Counted from the stretch's first letter, positions 1 to 14,800 are shown. The stretch: 64,000 nt of DNA from Limnomonas spitsbergensis (GCA_037349105.1 JAYJMM010000094.1:1612001-1676000), one strand, 5' to 3'. Made by a program: numbers and translations. Notes: generated by a model from the letters alone, not told the origin.

Positions 1-3000
1 GTGGCCTGGCTGGGATGTCCTACCAGTTGCTCCATACTTGCAGCAGCCCAATATTTTGTGTGCAGTCATAATAGTCCTAGCTGGGGGCATCTGTAACTCT
101 GTTCATAATCTCCAGGGGATGTGTAATTCAAGCAAAACAGGCCTCATTGCTCAGCAGCCCTAGGGTGGAGGATTTCTGGACAGAGGGTGGCCTGGCTGGG
201 ATGTCCTACCAGTTGCTCCATACTTGCAGCAGCCCAATATTTTGTGTGCAGTCATAATAGTCCTAGCTGGGGGCATCTGTAACTCTGTTCATAATCTCCA
301 GGGGATGTGTAATTCAAGCAAAACAGGCCTCATTGCTCAGCAGCCCTAGGGTGGAGGATTTCTGGACAGAGGGTGGCCTGGCTGGGATGTCCTACCAGTT
401 GCTCCATACTTGCAGCAGCCCAATATTTTGTGTGCAGTCATAATAGTCCTAGCTGGGGGCATCTGTAACTCTGTTCATAATCTCCAGGGGATGTGTAATT
501 CAAGCAAAACAGGCCTCATTGCTCAGCAGCCCTAGGGTGGAGGATTTCTGGACAGAGGGTGGCCTGGCTGGGATGTCCTACCAGTTGCTCCATACTTGCA
601 GCAGCCCAATATTTTTGTGCAGTCATAATAGTCCTAGCTGGGGGCATCTGTAACTCTGTTCATAATCTCCAGGGGATGTGTAATTCAAGCAAAACAGGCC
701 TCATTGCTCAGCAGCCCTAGGGTGGAGGATTTCTGGACAGAGGGTGGCCTGGCTGGGATGTCCTACCAGTTGCTCCATACTTGCAGCAGCCCAATATTTT
801 TGTGCAGTCATAATAGTCCTAGCTGGGGGCATCTGTAACTCTGTTCATAATCTCCAGGGGATGTGTAATTCAAGCAAAACAGGCCTCATTGCTCAGCAGC
901 CCTAGGGTGGAGGATTTCTGGACAGAGGGTGGCCTGGCTGGGATGTCCTACCAGTTGCTCCATACTTGCAGCAGCCCAATATTTTGTGTGCAGTCATAAT
1001 AGTCCTAGCTGGGGGCATCTGTAACTCTGTTCATAATCTCCAGGGGATGTGTAATTCAAGCAAAACAGGCCTCATTGCTCAGCAGCCCTAGGGTGGAGGA
1101 TTTCTGGACAGAGGGTGGCCTGGCTGGGATGTCCTACCAGTTGCTCCATACTTGCAGCAGCCCAATATTTTTGTGCAGTCATAATAGTCCTAGCTGGGGG
1201 CATCTGTAACTCTGTTCATAATCTCCAGGGGATGTGTAATTCAAGCAAAACAGGCCTCATTGCTCAGCAGCCCTAGGGTGGAGGATTTCTGGACAGAGGG
1301 TGGCCTGGCTGGGATGTCCTACCAGTTGCTCCATACTTGCAGCAGCCCAATATTTTTTGTGCAGTCATAATAGTCCTAGCTGGGGGCATCTGTAACTCTG
1401 TTCATAATCTCCAGGGGATGTGTAATTCAAGCAAAACAGGCCTCATTGCTCAGCAGCCCTAGGGTGGAGGATTTCTGGACAGAGGGTGGCCTGGCTGGGA
1501 TGTCCTACCAGTTGCTCCATACTTGCAGCAGCCCAATAATTTTGTGCAGTCATAATAGTCCTAGCTGGGGGCATCTGTAACTCTGTTCATAATCTCCAGG
1601 GGATGTGTAATTCAAGCAAAACAGGCCTCATTGCTCAGCAGCCCTAGGGTGGAGGATTTCTGGACAGAGGGTGGCCTGGCTGGGATGTCCTACCAGTTGC
1701 TCCATACTTGCAGCAGCCCAATATTTTGTGTGCAGTCATAATAGTCCTAGCTGGGGGCATCTGTAACTCTGTTCATAATCTCCAGGGGATGTGTAATTCA
1801 AGCAAAACAGGCCTCATTGCTCAGCAGCCCTAGGGTGGAGGATTTCTGGACAGAGGGTGGCCTGGCTGGGATGTCCTACCAGTTGCTCCATACTTGCAGC
1901 AGCCCAATATTTTGTGTGCAGTCATAATAGTCCTAGCTGGGGGCATCTGTAACTCTGTTCATAATCTCCAGGGGATGTGTAATTCAAGCAAAACAGGCCT
2001 CATTGCTCAGCAGCCCTAGGGTGGAGGATTTCTGGACAGAGGGTGGCCTGGCTGGGATGTCCTACCAGTTGCTCCATACTTGCAGCAGCCCAATAATTTT
2101 TGTGCAGTCATAATAGTCCTAGCTGGGGGCATCTGTAACTCTGTTCATAATCTCCAGGGGATGTGTAATTCAAGCAAAACAGGCCTCATTGCTCAGCAGC
2201 CCTAGGGTGGAGGATTTCTGGACAGAGGGTGGCCTGGCTGGGATGTCCTACCAGTTGCTCCATACTTGCAGCAGCCCAATATTTTGTGTGCAGTCATAAT
2301 AGTCCTAGCTGGGGGCATCTGTAACTCTGTTCATAATCTCCAGGGGATGTGTAATTCAAGCAAAACAGGCCTCATTGCTCAGCAGCCCTAGGGTGGAGGA
2401 TTTCTGGACAGAGGGTGGCCTGGCTGGGATGTCCTACCAGTTGCTCCATACTTGCAGCAGCCCAATATTTTGTGTGCAGTCATAATAGTCCTAGCTGGGG
2501 GCATCTGTAACTCTGTTCATAATCTCCAGGGGATGTGTAATTCAAGCAAAACAGGCCTCATTGCTCAGCAGCCCTAGGGTGGAGGATTTCTGGACAGAGG
2601 GTGGCCTGGCTGGGATGTCCTACCAGTTGCTCCATACTTGCAGCAGCCCAATATTTTTGTGCAGTCATAATAGTCCTAGCTGGGGGCATCTGTAACTCTG
2701 TTCATAATCTCCAGGGGATGTGTAATTCAAGCAAAACAGGCCTCATTGCTCAGCAGCCCTAGGGTGGAGGATTTCTGGACAGAGGGTGGCCTGGCTGGGA
2801 TGTCCTACCAGTTGCTCCATACTTGCAGCAGCCCAATATTTTGTGTGCAGTCATAATAGTCCTAGCTGGGGGCATCTGTAACTCTGTTCATAATCTCCAG
2901 GGGATGTGTAATTCAAGCAAAACAGGCCTCATTGCTCAGCAGCCCTAGGGTGGAGGATTTCTGGACAGAGGGTGGCCTGGCTGGGATGTCCTACCAGTTG

Positions 3001-6000
3001 CTCCATACTTGCAGCAGCCCAATAATTTTGTGCAGTCATAATAGTCCTAGCTGGGGGCATCTGTAACTCTGTTCATAATCTCCAGGGGATGTGTAATTCA
3101 AGCAAAACAGGCCTCATTGCTCAGCAGCCCTAGGGTGGAGGATTTCTGGACAGAGGGTGGCCTGGCTGGGATGTCCTACCAGTTGCTCCATACTTGCAGC
3201 AGCCCAATAATTTTGTGCAGTCATAATAGTCCTAGCTGGGGGCATCTGTAACTCTGTTCATAATCTCCAGGGGATGTGTAATTCAAGCAAAACAGGCCTC
3301 ATTGCTCAGCAGCCCTAGGGTGGAGGATTTCTGGACAGAGGGTGGCCTGGCTGGGATGTCCTACCAGTTGCTCCATACTTGCAGCAGCCCAATATTTTTG
3401 TGCAGTCATAATAGTCCTAGCTGGGGGCATCTGTAACTCTGTTCATAATCTCCAGGGGATGTGTAATTCAAGCAAAACAGGCCTCATTGCTCAGCAGCCC
3501 TAGGGTGGAGGATTTCTGGACAGAGGGTGGCCTGGCTGGGATGTCCTACCAGTTGCTCCATACTTGCAGCAGCCCAATATTTTGTGTGCAGTCATAATAG
3601 TCCTAGCTGGGGGCATCTGTAACTCTGTTCATAATCTCCAGGGGATGTGTAATTCAAGCAAAACAGGCCTCATTGCTCAGCAGCCCTAGGGTGGAGGATT
3701 TCTGGACAGAGGGTGGCCTGGCTGGGATGTCCTACCAGTTGCTCCATACTTGCAGCAGCCCAATATTTTGTGTGCAGTCATAATAGTCCTAGCTGGGGGC
3801 ATCTGTAACTCTGTTCATAATCTCCAGGGGATGTGTCATTCAAGCAAAACAGGCCTCATTGCTCAGCAGCCCTAGGGTGGAGGATTTCTGGACAGAGGGT
3901 GGCCTGGCTGGGATGTCCTACCAGTTGCTCCATACTTGCAGCAGCCCAATATTTTGTGTGCAGTCATAATAGTCCTAGCTGGGGGCATCTGTAACTCTGT
4001 TCATAATCTCCAGGGGATGTGTAATTCAAGCAAAACAGGCCTCATTGCTCAGCAGCCCTAGGGTGGAGGATTTCTGGACAGAGGGTGGCCTGGCTGGGAT
4101 GTCCTACCAGTTGCTCCATACTTGCAGCAGCCCAATAATTTTTGTGCAGTCATAATAGTCCTAGCTGGGGGCATCTGTAACTCTGTTCATAATCTCCAGG
4201 GGATGTGTAATTCAAGCAAAACAGGCCTCATTGCTCAGCAGCCCTAGGGTGGAGGATTTCTGGACAGAGGGTGGCCTGGCTGGGATGTCCTACCAGTTGC
4301 TCCATACTTGCAGCAGCCCAATATTTTGTGTGCAGTCATAATAGTCCTAGCTGGGGGCATCTGTAACTCTGTTCATAATCTCCAGGGGATGTGTAATTCA
4401 AGCAAAACAGGCCTCATTGCTCAGCAGCCCTAGGGTGGAGGATTTCTGGACAGAGGGTGGCCTGGCTGGGATGTCCTACCAGTTGCTCCATACTTGCAGC
4501 AGCCCAATATTTTGTGTGCAGTCATAATAGTCCTAGCTGGGGGCATCTGTAACTCTGTTCATAATCTCCAGGGGATGTGTAATTCAAGCAAAACAGGCCT
4601 CATTGCTCAGCAGCCCTAGGGTGGAGGATTTCTGGACAGAGGGTGGCCTGGCTGGGATGTCCTACCAGTTGCTCCATACTTGCAGCAGCCCAATATTTTG
4701 TGCAGTCATAATAGTCCTAGCTGGGGGCATCTGTAACTCTGTTCATAATCTCCAGGGGATGTGTAATTCAAGCAAAACAGGCCTCATTGCTCAGCAGCCC
4801 TAGGGTGGAGGATTTCTGGACAGAGGGTGGCCTGGCTGGGATGTCCTACCAGTTGCTCCATACTTGCAGCAGCCCAATATTTTTTGTGCAGTCATAATAG
4901 TCCTAGCTGGGGGCATCTGTAACTCTGTTCATAATCTCCAGGGGATGTGTAATTCAAGCAAAACAGGCCTCATTGCTCAGCAGCCCTAGGGTGGAGGATT
5001 TCTGGACAGAGGGTGGCCTGGCTGGGATGTCCTACCAGTTGCTCCATACTTGCAGCAGCCCAATATTTTTGTGCAGTCATAATAGTCCTAGCTGGGGGCA
5101 TCTGTAACTCTGTTCATAATCTCCAGGGGATGTGTAATTCAAGCAAAACAGGCCTCATTGCTCAGCAGCCCTAGGGTGGAGGATTTCTGGACAGAGGGTG
5201 GCCTGGCTGGGATGTCCTACCAGTTGCTCCATACTTGCAGCAGCCCAATATTTTGTGTGCAGTCATAATAGTCCTAGCTGGGGGCATCTGTAACTCTGTT
5301 CATAATCTCCAGGGGATGTGTAATTCAAGCAAAACAGGCCTCATTGCTCAGCAGCCCTAGGGTGGAGGATTTCTGGACAGAGGGTGGCCTGGCTGGGATG
5401 TCCTACCAGTTGCTCCATACTTGCAGCAGCCCAATATTTTGTGTGCAGTCATAATAGTCCTAGCTGGGGGCATCTGTAACTCTGTTCATAATCTCCAGGG
5501 GATGTGTAATTCAAGCAAAACAGGCCTCATTGCTCAGCAGCCCTAGGGTGGAGGATTTCTGGACAGAGGGTGGCCTGGCTGGGATGTCCTACCAGTTGCT
5601 CCATACTTGCAGCAGCCCAATATTTTGTGTGCAGTCATAATAGTCCTAGCTGGGGGCATCTGTAACTCTGTTCATAATCTCCAGGGGATGTGTAATTCAA
5701 GCAAAACAGGCCTCATTGCTCAGCAGCCCTAGGGTGGAGGATTTCTGGACAGAGGGTGGCCTGGCTGGGATGTCCTACCAGTTGCTCCATACTTGCAGCA
5801 GCCCAATATTTTGTGTGCAGTCATAATAGTCCTAGCTGGGGGCATCTGTAACTCTGTTCATAATCTCCAGGGGATGTGTAATTCAAGCAAAACAGGCCTC
5901 ATTGCTCAGCAGCCCTAGGGTGGAGGATTTCTGGACAGAGGGTGGCCTGGCTGGGATGTCCTACCAGTTGCTCCATACTTGCAGCAGCCCAATATTTTTG

Positions 6001-9000
6001 TGCAGTCATAATAGTCCTAGCTGGGGGCATCTGTAACTCTGTTCATAATCTCCAGGGGATGTGTAATTCAAGCAAAACAGGCCTCATTGCTCAGCAGCCC
6101 TAGGGTGGAGGATTTCTGGACAGAGGGTGGCCTGGCTGGGATGTCCTACCAGTTGCTCCATACTTGCAGCAGCCCAATATTTTTGTGCAGTCATAATAGT
6201 CCTAGCTGGGGGCATCTGTAACTCTGTTCATAATCTCCAGGGGATGTGTAATTCAAGCAAAACAGGCCTCATTGCTCAGCAGCCCTAGGGTGGAGGATTT
6301 CTGGACAGAGGGTGGCCTGGCTGGGATGTCCTACCAGTTGCTCCATACTTGCAGCAGCCCAATATTTTGTGTGCAGTCATAATAGTCCTAGCTGGGGGCA
6401 TCTGTAACTCTGTTCATAATCTCCAGGGGATGTGTAATTCAAGCAAAACAGGCCTCATTGCTCAGCAGCCCTAGGGTGGAGGATTTCTGGACAGAGGGTG
6501 GCCTGGCTGGGATGTCCTACCAGTTGCTCCATACTTGCAGCAGCCCAATATTTTTGTGCAGTCATAATAGTCCTAGCTGGGGGCATCTGTAACTCTGTTC
6601 ATAATCTCCAGGGGATGTGTAATTCAAGCAAAACAGGCCTCATTGCTCAGCAGCCCTAGGGTGGAGGATTTCTGGACAGAGGGTGGCCTGGCTGGGATGT
6701 CCTACCAGTTGCTCCATACTTGCAGCAGCCCAATATTTTTGTGCAGTCATAATAGTCCTAGCTGGGGGCATCTGTAACTCTGTTCATAATCTCCAGGGGA
6801 TGTGTAATTCAAGCAAAACAGGCCTCATTGCTCAGCAGCCCTAGGGTGGAGGATTTCTGGACAGAGGGTGGCCTGGCTGGGATGTCCTACCAGTTGCTCC
6901 ATACTTGCAGCAGCCCAATATTTTGTGTGCAGTCATAATAGTCCTAGCTGGGGGCATCTGTAACTCTGTTCATAATCTCCAGGGGATGTGTAATTCAAGC
7001 AAAACAGGCCTCATTGCTCAGCAGCCCTAGGGTGGAGGATTTCTGGACAGAGGGTGGCCTGGCTGGGATGTCCTACCAGTTGCTCCATACTTGCAGCAGC
7101 CCAATATTTTGTGTGCAGTCATAATAGTCCTAGCTGGGGGCATCTGTAACTCTGTTCATAATCTCCAGGGGATGTGTAATTCAAGCAAAACAGGCCTCAT
7201 TGCTCAGCAGCCCTAGGGTGGAGGATTTCTGGACAGAGGGTGGCCTGGCTGGGATGTCCTACCAGTTGCTCCATACTTGCAGCAGCCCAATATTTTTGTG
7301 CAGTCATAATAGTCCTAGCTGGGGGCATCTGTAACTCTGTTCATAATCTCCAGGGGATGTGTAATTCAAGCAAAACAGGCCTCATTGCTCAGCAGCCCTA
7401 GGGTGGAGGATTTCTGGACAGAGGGTGGCCTGGCTGGGATGTCCTACCAGTTGCTCCATACTTGCAGCAGCCCAATATTTTGTGTGCAGTCATAATAGTC
7501 CTAGCTGGGGGCATCTGTAACTCTGTTCATAATCTCCAGGGGATGTGTAATTCAAGCAAAACAGGCCTCATTGCTCAGCAGCCCTAGGGTGGAGGATTTC
7601 TGGACAGAGGGTGGCCTGGCTGGGATGTCCTACCAGTTGCTCCATACTTGCAGCAGCCCAATATTTTTGTGCAGTCATAATAGTCCTAGCTGGGGGCATC
7701 TGTAACTCTGTTCATAATCTCCAGGGGATGTGTAATTCAAGCAAAACAGGCCTCATTGCTCAGCAGCCCTAGGGTGGAGGATTTCTGGACAGAGGGTGGC
7801 CTGGCTGGGATGTCCTACCAGTTGCTCCATACTTGCAGCAGCCCAATAATTTTGTGCAGTCATAATAGTCCTAGCTGGGGGCATCTGTAACTCTGTTCAT
7901 AATCTCCAGGGGATGTGTAATTCAAGCAAAACAGGCCTCATTGCTCAGCAGCCCTAGGGTGGAGGATTTCTGGACAGAGGGTGGCCTGGCTGGGATGTCC
8001 TACCAGTTGCTCCATACTTGCAGCAGCCCAATAATTTTTGTGCAGTCATAATAGTCCTAGCTGGGGGCATCTGTAACTCTGTTCATAATCTCCAGGGGAT
8101 GTGTAATTCAAGCAAAACAGGCCTCATTGCTCAGCAGCCCTAGGGTGGAGGATTTCTGGACAGAGGGTGGCCTGGCTGGGATGTCCTACCAGTTGCTCCA
8201 TACTTGCAGCAGCCCAATATTTTGTGTGCAGTCATAATAGTCCTAGCTGGGGGCATCTGTAACTCTGTTCATAATCTCCAGGGGATGTGTAATTCAAGCA
8301 AAACAGGCCTCATTGCTCAGCAGCCCTAGGGTGGAGGATTTCTGGACAGAGGGTGGCCTGGCTGGGATGTCCTACCAGTTGCTCCATACTTGCAGCAGCC
8401 CAATAATTTTTGTGCAGTCATAATAGTCCTAGCTGGGGGCATCTGTAACTCTGTTCATAATCTCCAGGGGATGTGTAATTCAAGCAAAACAGGCCTCATT
8501 GCTCAGCAGCCCTAGGGTGGAGGATTTCTGGACAGAGGGTGGCCTGGCTGGGATGTCCTACCAGTTGCTCCATACTTGCAGCAGCCCAATATTTTGTGTG
8601 CAGTCATAATAGTCCTAGCTGGGGGCATCTGTAACTCTGTTCATAATCTCCAGGGGATGTGTAATTCAAGCAAAACAGGCCTCATTGCTCAGCAGCCCTA
8701 GGGTGGAGGATTTCTGGACAGAGGGTGGCCTGGCTGGGATGTCCTACCAGTTGCTCCATACTTGCAGCAGCCCAATATTTTTGTGCAGTCATAATAGTCC
8801 TAGCTGGGGGCATCTGTAACTCTGTTCATAATCTCCAGGGGATGTGTAATTCAAGCAAAACAGGCCTCATTGCTCAGCAGCCCTAGGGTGGAGGATTTCT
8901 GGACAGAGGGTGGCCTGGCTGGGATGTCCTACCAGTTGCTCCATACTTGCAGCAGCCCAATATTTTGTGTGCAGTCATAATAGTCCTAGCTGGGGGCATC

Positions 9001-9120
9001 TGTAACTCTGTTCATAATCTCCAGGGGATGTGTCATTCAAGCAAAACAGGCCTCATTGCTCAGCAGCCCTAGGGTGGAGGATTTCTGGACAGAGGGTGGC
9101 CTGGCTGGGATGTCCTACCA
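1..9120. repeat. Satellite sub-block 1: highly uniform, restricted variant set
   Basis: About 49 units that are nearly identical. Almost all carry AATTCAAG: I see CATTCAAG only near 3837 before it reappears at 9033. The T/GT tract is limited to AATATTTTGTGTG, AATATTTTTGTG, AATATTTTTTGTG, AATAATTTTGTG and AATAATTTTTGTG, with one single short form, AATATTTTGTG, near 4695. The 187-bp form AATAATTTTGTGTG, common in the rest of the array, is absent here. Because units are mostly 185 or 186 bp, satellite reading frames are usually closed in this part. Confidence 0.8.
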
Positions 9121-11870
9121 GTTGCTCCATACTTGCAGCAGCCCAATATTTTGGGTGCAGTCATAATAGTCCTAGCTGGGGGCATCTGTAACTCTGCTTC
9201 ATAAGCTCCAGGGGATGTGTCATTCAAGCAAAACAGGCCTCATTGCTCAGCAGCCCTAGGGTGGAGGATTTCTGGACAGAGGGTGGCCTGGCTGGGATGT
9301 CCTACCAGTTGCTCCATACTTGCAGCAGCCCAATAATTTTGTGTGCAGTCATAATAGTCCTAGCTGGGGGCATCTGTAACTCTGTTCATAATCTCCAGGG
9401 GATGTGTAATTCAAGCAAAACAGGCCTCATTGCTCAGCAGCCCTAGGGTGGAGGATTTCTGGACAGAGGGTGGCCTGGCTGGGATGTCCTACCAGTTGCT
9501 CCATACTTGCAGCAGCCCAATATTTTGTGTGCAGTCATAATAGTCCTAGCTGGGGGCATCTGTAACTCTGTTCATAATCTCCAGGGGATGTGTATTCAAG
9601 CAAACAGGCCTCATTGCTCAGCAGCCCTAGGGTGGAGGATTTCTGGACAGAGGGTGGCCTGGCTGGGATGTCCTACCAGTTGCTCCATACTTGCAGCAGC
9701 CCAATAATTTTTTGTGCAGTCATAATAGTCCTAGCTGGGGCATCTGTAACTCTGTTCATAATCTCCAGGGGATGTGTAATTCAAGCAAAACAGGCCTCAT
9801 TGCTCAGCAGCCCTAGGGTGGAGGATTTCTGGACAGAGGGTGGCCTGGCTGGGATGTCCTACCAGTTGCTCCATACTTGCAGCAGCCCAATAATTTTGTG
9901 TGCAGTCATAATAGTCCTAGCTGGGGGCATCTGTAACTCTGTTCATAATCTCCAGGGGATGTGTAATTCAAGCAAAACAGGCCTCATTGCTCAGCAGCCC
10001 TAGGGTGGAGGATTTCTGGACAGAGGTGGCCTGGCTGGGATGTCCTACCAGTTGCTCCATACCTTGCAGCAGCCCAATAATTTGTGTGCAGTCATAATAG
10101 TCCTAGCTGGGGGCATCTGTAACTCTGTTCATAATCTCCAGGGGATGTGTCATTCAAGCAAAACAGGCCTCATTGCTCAGCAGCCCTAGGGTGGAGGATT
10201 TCTGGACAGAGGGTGGCCTGGCTGGGATGTCCTACCAGTTGCTCCATACTTGCAGCAGCCAATAATTTTGTGTGCAGTCATAATAGTCCTAGCTGGGGGC
10301 ATCTGTAACTCTGTTCATAATTCTCCAGGGGATGTGTCATTCAAGCAAAACAGGCCTCATTGCTCAGCAGCCCTAGGGTGGAGGATTTCTGGACAGAGGG
10401 TGGCCTGGCTGGGATGTCCTACCAGTTGCTCCATACTTGCAGCAGCCCAATAATTTTGTGTGCAGTCATAATAGTCCTAGCTGGGGGCATCTGTAACTCT
10501 GTTCATAATCTCCAGGGGATGTGTCAATTCAAGCAAACAGGCCTCATTGCTCAGCAGCCCTAGGGTGGAGGATTTCTGGACAGAGGGTGGCCTGGCTGGG
10601 ATGTCCTACCAGTTGCTCCATACTTGCAGCAGCCCAATATTTTGTGTGCAGTCATAATAGTCCTAGCTGGGGGCATCTGTAACTCTGTTCATAATCTCCA
10701 GGGGATGTGTAATTCAAGCAAAACAGGCCTCATTGCTCAGCAGCCCTAGGGTGGAGGATTTCTGGACAGAGGGTGGCCTGGCTGGGATGTCCTACCAGTT
10801 GCTCCATACTTGCAGCAGCCCAATATTTTTGTGTGCAGTCATAATATTCCTAGCTGGGGGCATCTGTAACTCTGTTCATAATCTCCAGGGGATGTGTCAT
10901 TCAAGCAAAACAGGCCTCATTGCTCAGCAGCCCTAGGGTGGAGGATTTCTGGACAGAGGGTGGCCTGGCTGGGATGTCCTACCAGTTGCTCCATACTTGC
11001 AGCAGCCCAATAATTTTGTGTGCAGTCATAATAGTCCTAGCTGGGGGCATCTGTAACTCTGTTCATAATCTCCAGGGGATGTGTCATTCAAGCAAAACAG
11101 GCCTCATTGCTCAGCAGCCCTAGGGTGGAGGATTTCTGGACAGAGGGTGGCCTGGCTGGGATGTCCTACCAAGTTGCTCCATACTTGCAGCAGCCCAATA
11201 TTTTGTGTGCAGTCATAATAGTTCCTAGCTGGGGGCATCTGTAACTCTGCTCATAATCTCCAGGGGATGTGTCATTCAAGCAAAACAGGCCTCATTGCTC
11301 AGCAGCCCTAGGGTGGAGGATTTCTGGACAGAGGGTGGCCTGGCTGGGATGTCCTACCAGTTGCTCCATACTTTGCAGCAGCCCAATAATTTTTGTAGCA
11401 GTCATAATAGTCCTAGCTGGGGGCATCTGTAACTCTGCTTCATAATCTCCAGGGGATGTGTAATTCAAGCAAAACAGGCCTCATTGCTCAGCAGCCCTAG
11501 GGTGGAGGATTTCTGGACAGAGGGTGGCCTGGCTGGGATGTCCTACCAGTTGCTCCATACTTGCAGCAGCCCAATATTTTTGTGTGCAGTCATAATAGTC
11601 CTAGCTGGGGGCATCTGTAACTCTGTTCATAATCTCCAGGGGATGTGTAATTCAAGCAAAACAGGCCTCATTGCTCAGCAGCCCTAGGGTGGAGGATTTC
11701 TGGACAGAGGGTGGCCTGGCTGGGATGTCCTACCAGTTGCTCCATACTTGCAGCAGCCCAATAATTTTGTGTGCAGTCATAATAGTCCCTAGCTGGGGGC
11801 ATCTGTAACTCTGTTCATAATCTCCAGGGGATGTGTAATTCAAGCAAAACAGGCCTCATTGCTCAGCAGC
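9120..11870. repeat. Satellite sub-block 2: transition zone with clustered indels
   Basis: Within a few units the array changes character. There is TTTTGGGTG near 9150, CTGCTTCATAAGC near 9196, a lost A in GCAAACAGG near 9600, ACCAAGTTGC near 11170, GTTCCTAGC near 11221, ACTTTGCAG near 11371 and TTGTAGCAG near 11395. The first AATAATTTTGTGTG units and frequent CATTCAAG units also appear here. Most changes are single-base insertions or deletions seen in one unit only. They may be an old block edge or poorly corrected long-read consensus. Confidence 0.65.
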
Positions 11871-14800
11871 CCTAGGGTGGAGGATTTCTGGACAGAGGGT
11901 GGCCTGGCTGGGATGTCCTACCAGTTGCTCCATACTTGCAGCAGCCCAATAATTTTGTGTGCAGTCATAATAGTCCTAGCTGGGGGCATCTGTAACTCTG
12001 TTCATAATCTCCAGGGGATGTGTAATTCAAGCAAACAGGCCTCATTGCTCAGCAGCCCTAGGGTGGAGGATTTCTGGACAGAGGGTGGCCTGGCTGGGAT
12101 GTCCTACCAGTTGCTCCATACTTGCAGCAGCCCAATATTTGTGTGCAGTCATAATAGTCCTAGCTGGGGGCATCTGTAACTCTGTTCATAATCTCCAGGG
12201 GATGTGTATTCAAGCAAAACAGGCCTCATTGCTCAGCAGCCCTAGGGTGGAGGATTTCTGGACAGAGGGTGGCCTGGCTGGGATGTCCTACCAGTTGCTC
12301 CATACTTGCAGCAGCCCAATAATTTTGTGTGCAGTCATAATAGTCCTAGCTGGGGGCATCTGTAACTCTGTTCATAATCTCCAGGGGATGTGTAATTCAA
12401 GCAAAACAGGCCTCATTGCTCAGCAGCCCTAGGGTGGAGGATTTCTGGACAGAGGGTGGCCTGGCTGGGATGTCCTACCAGTTGCTCCATACTTGCAGCA
12501 GCCCAATATTTTGTGTGCAGTCATAATAGTCCTAGCTGGGGGCATCTGTAACTCTGTTCATAATCTCCAGGGGATGTGTAATTCAAGCAAAACAGGCCTC
12601 ATTGCTCAGCAGCCCTAGGGTGGAGGATTTCTGGACAGAGGGTGGCCTGGCTGGGATGTCCTACCAGTTGCTCCATACTTGCAGCAGCCCAATATTTTGT
12701 GTGCAGTCATAATAGTCCTAGCTGGGGGCATCTGTAACTCTGTTCATAATCTCCAGGGATGTGTAATTCAAGCAAAACAGGCCTCATTGCTCAGCAGCCC
12801 TAGGGTGGAGGATTTCTGGACAGAGGGTGGCCTGGCTGGGATGTCCTACCAGTTGCTCCATACTTGCAGCAGCCCAATAATTTTTGTGCAGTCATAATAG
12901 TCCTAGCTGGGGGCATCTGTAACTCTGTTCATAATCTCCAGGGGATGTGTCATTCAAGCAAAACAGGCCTCATTGCTCAGCAGCCCTAGGGTGGAGGATT
13001 TCTGGACAGAGGGTGGCCTGGCTGGGATGTCCTACCAGTTGCTCCATACTTGCAGCAGCCCAATATTTTGTGTGCAGTCATAATAGTCCTAGCTGGGGGC
13101 ATCTGTAACTCTGTTCATAAATCTCCAGGGGATGTGTAATTCAAGCAAAACAGGCCTCATTGCTCAGCAGCCCTAGGGTGGAGGATTTCTGGACAGAGGG
13201 TGGCCTGGCTGGGATGTCCTACCAGTTGCTCCATACTTGCAGCAGCCCAATAATTTGTGTGCAGTCATAATAGTCCTAGCTGGGGGCATCTGTAACTCTG
13301 TTCATAATCTCCAGGGGATGTGTAATTCAAGCAAAACAGGCCTCATTGCTCAGCAGCCCTAGGGTGGAGGATTTCTGGACAGAGGGTGGCCTGGCTGGGA
13401 TGTCCTACCAGTTGCTCCATACTTGCAGCAGTCCAATAATTTTTGTGTGCAGTCATAATAGTCCTAGCTAGGGGGCATCTGTAACTCTGTTCATAATCTC
13501 CAGGGGATGTGTCATTCAAGCAAACAGGCCTCATTGCTCAGCAGCCCTAGGGTGGAGGATTTCTGGACAGAGGGTGGCCTGGCTGGGATGTCCTACCAGT
13601 TGCTCCATACTTGCAGCAGCCAATATTTTGTGTGCAGTCATAATAGTCCTAGCTGGGGGCATCTGTAACTCTGTTCATAATCTCCAGGGGATGTGTAATT
13701 CAAGCAAAACAGGCCTCATTGCTCAGCAGCCCTAGGGTGAGGATTTCTGGACAGAGGGTGGCCTGGCTGGGATGTCCTACCAGTTGCTCCATACTTGCAG
13801 CAGCCCAATATTTTTGTGCAGTCATAATAGTCCTAGCTGGGGGCATCTGTAACTCTGTTCATAATCTCCAGGGGATTGTGTAATTCAAGCAAAACAGGCC
13901 TCATTGCTCAGCAGCCCTAGGGTGGAGGATTTCTGGACAGAGGGTGGCCTGGCTGGGATGTCCTACCAGTTGCTCCATACTTGCAGCAGCCCAATATTTT
14001 GTGTGCAGTCATAATAGTCCTAGCTGGGGGCATCTGTAACTCTGTTCATAATCTCCAGGGGATGTGTCATTCAAGCAAAACAGGCCTCATTGCTCAGCAG
14101 CCCTAGGGTGGAGGATTTCTGGACAGAGGGTGGCCTGGCTGGGATGTCCTACCAGTTGCTCCATACTTGCAGCAGCCCAATATTTTGTGTGCAGTCATAA
14201 TAGTCCTAGCTGGGGCATCTGTAACTCTGTTCATAATCTCCAGGGGATGTGTAATTCAAGCAAAACAGGCCTCATTGCTCAGCAGCCCTAGGGTGGAGGA
14301 TTTCTGGACAGAGGGTGGCCTGGCTGGGATGTCCTACCAGTTGCTCCATACTTGCAGCAGCCCAATATTTTGTGTGCAGTCATAATAGTCCTAGCTGGGG
14401 GCATCTGTAACTCTGTTCATAATCTCCAGGGGATGTGTCATTCAAGCAAAACAGGCCTCATTGCTCAGCAGCCCTAGGGTGGAGGATTTCTGGACAGAGG
14501 GTGGCCTGGCTGGGATGTCCTACCAGTTGCTCCATACTTGCAGCAGCCCAATATTTTGTGTGCAGTCATAATAGTCCTAGCTGGGGCATCTGTAACTCTG
14601 TTCATAATCTCCAGGGGATGTGTAATTCAAGCAAACAGGCCTCATTGCTCAGCAGCCCTAGGGTGGAGGATTTCTGGACAGAGGGTGGCCTGGCTGGGAT
14701 TCCTACCAGTTGCTCCATACTTGCAGCAGCCCAATATTTTGTGTGCAGTCATAATAGTCCTAGCTGGGGGCATCTGTAACTCTGTTCATAATCTCCAGGG

